Below are positions 12,707 through 13,858 of a DNA stretch of 13,858 bases, piece by piece; positions within the stretch are counted from its first letter, which is position 1; every line of letters begins with the position of its first letter. The DNA comes from Bacillota bacterium (GTDB lineage Bacteria > Bacillota > Clostridia > Peptostreptococcales > Anaerovoracaceae). The notes under the pieces were generated by a model. It saw only the letters and a list, made by a program, of their open reading frames with translations. It was not told where the DNA came from and did no database searches. Location of the stretch: positions 1 to 13,858 of the forward strand of contig JAQSXD010000038.1 in assembly GCA_029266295.1 (NCBI GenBank), in the 5' to 3' direction. The translations under genes and the position numbers were made by a program.

Positions 12707-13435
12707 ATGATGAACGAAAGTGATTTCAAGAAAGCGCCTCTTTATCTGCAGATCCGAGAGGCTATTTACAATAAGATTATCAGCGGAGAATATAAGGCGG
12801 GAGACAAACTTCCAGCAGAGGATAAGCTGGCAGAACAGTTCGGAACAAGCCGAATGACGGTAAACAAAGCCCTGCTGGAGCTCGTCAATCGTGAGTATCT
12901 CACAAGAGTTCAGGGGAACGGGACCTTTGTCAGCAAGATGAGAAAAGAAGGAAGCCTGTCAAAGGGTCTGAGCTTTAATGACTCGATGATACAAAAAGGC
13001 TTTAAGGTCTCAACGACGGTGATGGAACAGCAAATGATCATGCCCGCGCGAAGTGTTGCTGAGCTTCTAAACCTTCCTGTGACTGCAGAGGTGCTGTATT
13101 TGAAACGACTCCGTAAGGTAAACAACGAGCCCATCGTCGTTCAGGAAGCCTATCTCACAAGTAGAGTGAGCCGGTCTCTGATGGAGATTGATTTCAGTGA
13201 AAATGCGCTGTACGCCAGCTTAAGAAAGCATTGCCAGGTTGAGATCGTAAGAGCTAAAGATACCGTTGAAGCGAAAGCGTCTGATGAGGAAACCAGCACC
13301 CTGCTGAGGATCACAGAAGGCTTTCCTGTTTTGGTGACCCAGCGGCTGGCTTATGATGGATCGGATACACCCGTTGAACTGTCCTACAGCATTTATCGAA
13401 GTGATCAATATATGCTGGAAGTAGAATATAAATAG
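12707..13435 (+). CDS. GntR-family regulator, HutC (UTRA) subfamily
   Basis: This is a 242-residue cytoplasmic DNA-binding protein. The N-terminal winged helix (about 11-76) shows the classic Pro-Leu-Tyr-Leu-Gln-Ile, Gly-Asp-Lys-Leu-Pro-Ala-Glu, Ser-Arg-Met-Thr-Val-Asn-Lys-Ala and Gly-Asn-Gly-Thr-Phe-Val segments. Residues about 95-236 form a UTRA ligand domain of chorismate-lyase fold with Leu-Tyr-Leu-Lys-Arg-Leu-Arg and Glu-Leu-Ser-Tyr-Ser-Ile-Tyr. UTRA domains usually bind small sugars, phosphates or amino-acid derivatives. Two ATG codons are adjacent (12707, 12710); GGAGGG at 12689-12694 is somewhat far. HutC-type proteins bind GT-N-TA-N-AC, exactly the palindrome found here and before the permease at 3139. 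It most likely represses the operon until a pathway compound binds. Confidence 0.9.
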   Translation: MMNESDFKKAPLYLQIREAIYNKIISGEYKAGDKLPAEDKLAEQFGTSRMTVNKALLELVNREYLTRVQGNGTFVSKMRKEGSLSKGLSFNDSMIQKGFKVSTTVMEQQMIMPARSVAELLNLPVTAEVLYLKRLRKVNNEPIVVQEAYLTSRVSRSLMEIDFSENALYASLRKHCQVEIVRAKDTVEAKASDEETSTLLRITEGFPVLVTQRLAYDGSDTPVELSYSIYRSDQYMLEVEYK

Positions 13436-13503
13436 AAGCGTTTCCGGAGTGAAAGACAAACAGCTGTTGATTTGCTGAAGCAACATGATCTGTTGAAGAC
13501 AGG

Positions 13504-13549
13504 TTGACAGGGAGGAATTTTTTTGGTAAAGTAGTTAGCATACACTAAC
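13504..13549 (+). promoter_or_regulatory. Promoter with adjacent palindrome before the last gene
   Basis: TTGACA (13504-13509), a 17-base spacer and TAAAGT (13527-13532) form a plausible sigma-A promoter. GTTAG (13534-13538) and CTAAC (13545-13549) make an inverted repeat around CATACA at the expected transcript start. It differs from the GTATATAC boxes, so a different regulator would act here. Confidence 0.45.
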
Positions 13550-13588
13550 CGATATCAATAGAAGAAAGCGCAAACATTAGGAGGGGCT

Positions 13589-13858
13589 ATGACGAATTAT
13601 TTGTGGATCAATCCTGTTTCTGCCGCGCTGTATGAGGGTGATACACTTGATCTTGCTGCCAGGGAAAAGGGCTTTCTTCCAGTCCAATGTCAGGAGAATC
13701 ATATCGAAACTGTCAAGGAAAAGTATCGCAAGGCGATTGCACGCAGCAGCGGTTGCGTTGTAGATATGCGATGTCCCATGGCTGCACAGTACATAAAAGA
13801 AAAATTTGATCAGCCAAAACTGATCTTTCCTGATATTCATCCGATTCTGATTCATTGT
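13589..13858 (+). CDS. Unknown protein, 5' part only (cut by window end)
   Basis: An open frame of 90 codons without stop runs to the window edge. AGGAGGGG lies just before the ATG. The visible part has no signal peptide or membrane segment. It has four cysteines (34, 56, 62, 90), with Gly-Cys-Val-Val-Asp-Met-Arg-Cys-Pro-Met (55-64) and a Pro-Asp-Ile-His-Pro stretch (81-85) before the last. Spaced Cys and His of this kind can mean a metal or iron-sulfur site, but I do not recognise the family. It has its own promoter and lies 153 bases after the regulator gene, so it may be outside the operon. A long antisense frame over the same bases is a shadow. Confidence 0.6.
   Translation, partial: MTNYLWINPVSAALYEGDTLDLAAREKGFLPVQCQENHIETVKEKYRKAIARSSGCVVDMRCPMAAQYIKEKFDQPKLIFPDIHPILIHC

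Overview
The window looks like a low-to-mid GC Bacillota genome of clostridial type. The evidence is strong AGGAGG ribosome-binding sites before most genes, sigma-A-like promoters, a CarD-family regulator and an iron-sulfur flavoprotein typical of anaerobes. Genus cannot be set from the sequence alone. The left 1.7 kb is visibly AT-richer than the long operon that follows.

Region 1 (1-1674) has the character of the edge of an integrated mobile element. It holds two small unrecognised ORFs, three small excisionase-like helix-turn-helix proteins (two of them tandem paralogs), intrinsic terminators and an 11-bp tandem repeat. It stops exactly at the encoded CCA end of a tRNA-Arg(CCT) gene on the minus strand (1675-1750), a classic integration target. 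No integrase lies inside the window. The stretch 764-931 holds no gene I can support.

Region 2 (1751-3138) is a short minus-strand block: a CarD-family regulator whose leader carries a terminator-like hairpin, and a 65-residue unknown protein with its own good promoter. The gene-free stretch 2807-3138 holds that divergent promoter, then the plus-strand promoter of the main operon with four abutting GTATATAC operator boxes, and a leader of about 100 bases in which I see nothing more.

Region 3 (3139-12439) is one co-directional eight-gene cluster: NCS2-like permease, RibD-C-like reductase, DhnA/LsrF-type class I aldolase, zinc alcohol dehydrogenase, FGGY kinase, second RibD-C-like reductase, second NCS2-like permease, iron-sulfur flavoprotein. 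Permease and reductase each occur twice as diverged paralogs, in mirror order around the aldolase-dehydrogenase-kinase core. I do not recognise this as a named pathway. A reasonable inference is import and breakdown of a nucleobase- or pteridine-like compound carrying a sugar or polyol side chain: the reductases act on the imported compound, and the dehydrogenase, kinase and aldolase turn the C-chain into triose phosphate plus an aldehyde or acid.

Region 4 (12440-13858) has a terminator-like hairpin, then a GntR/HutC-type regulator whose promoter carries the same GTATATAC box. A shared 15-mer links it to the operon promoter, so it probably regulates both itself and the operon. The window ends inside a further gene with its own promoter and palindrome.
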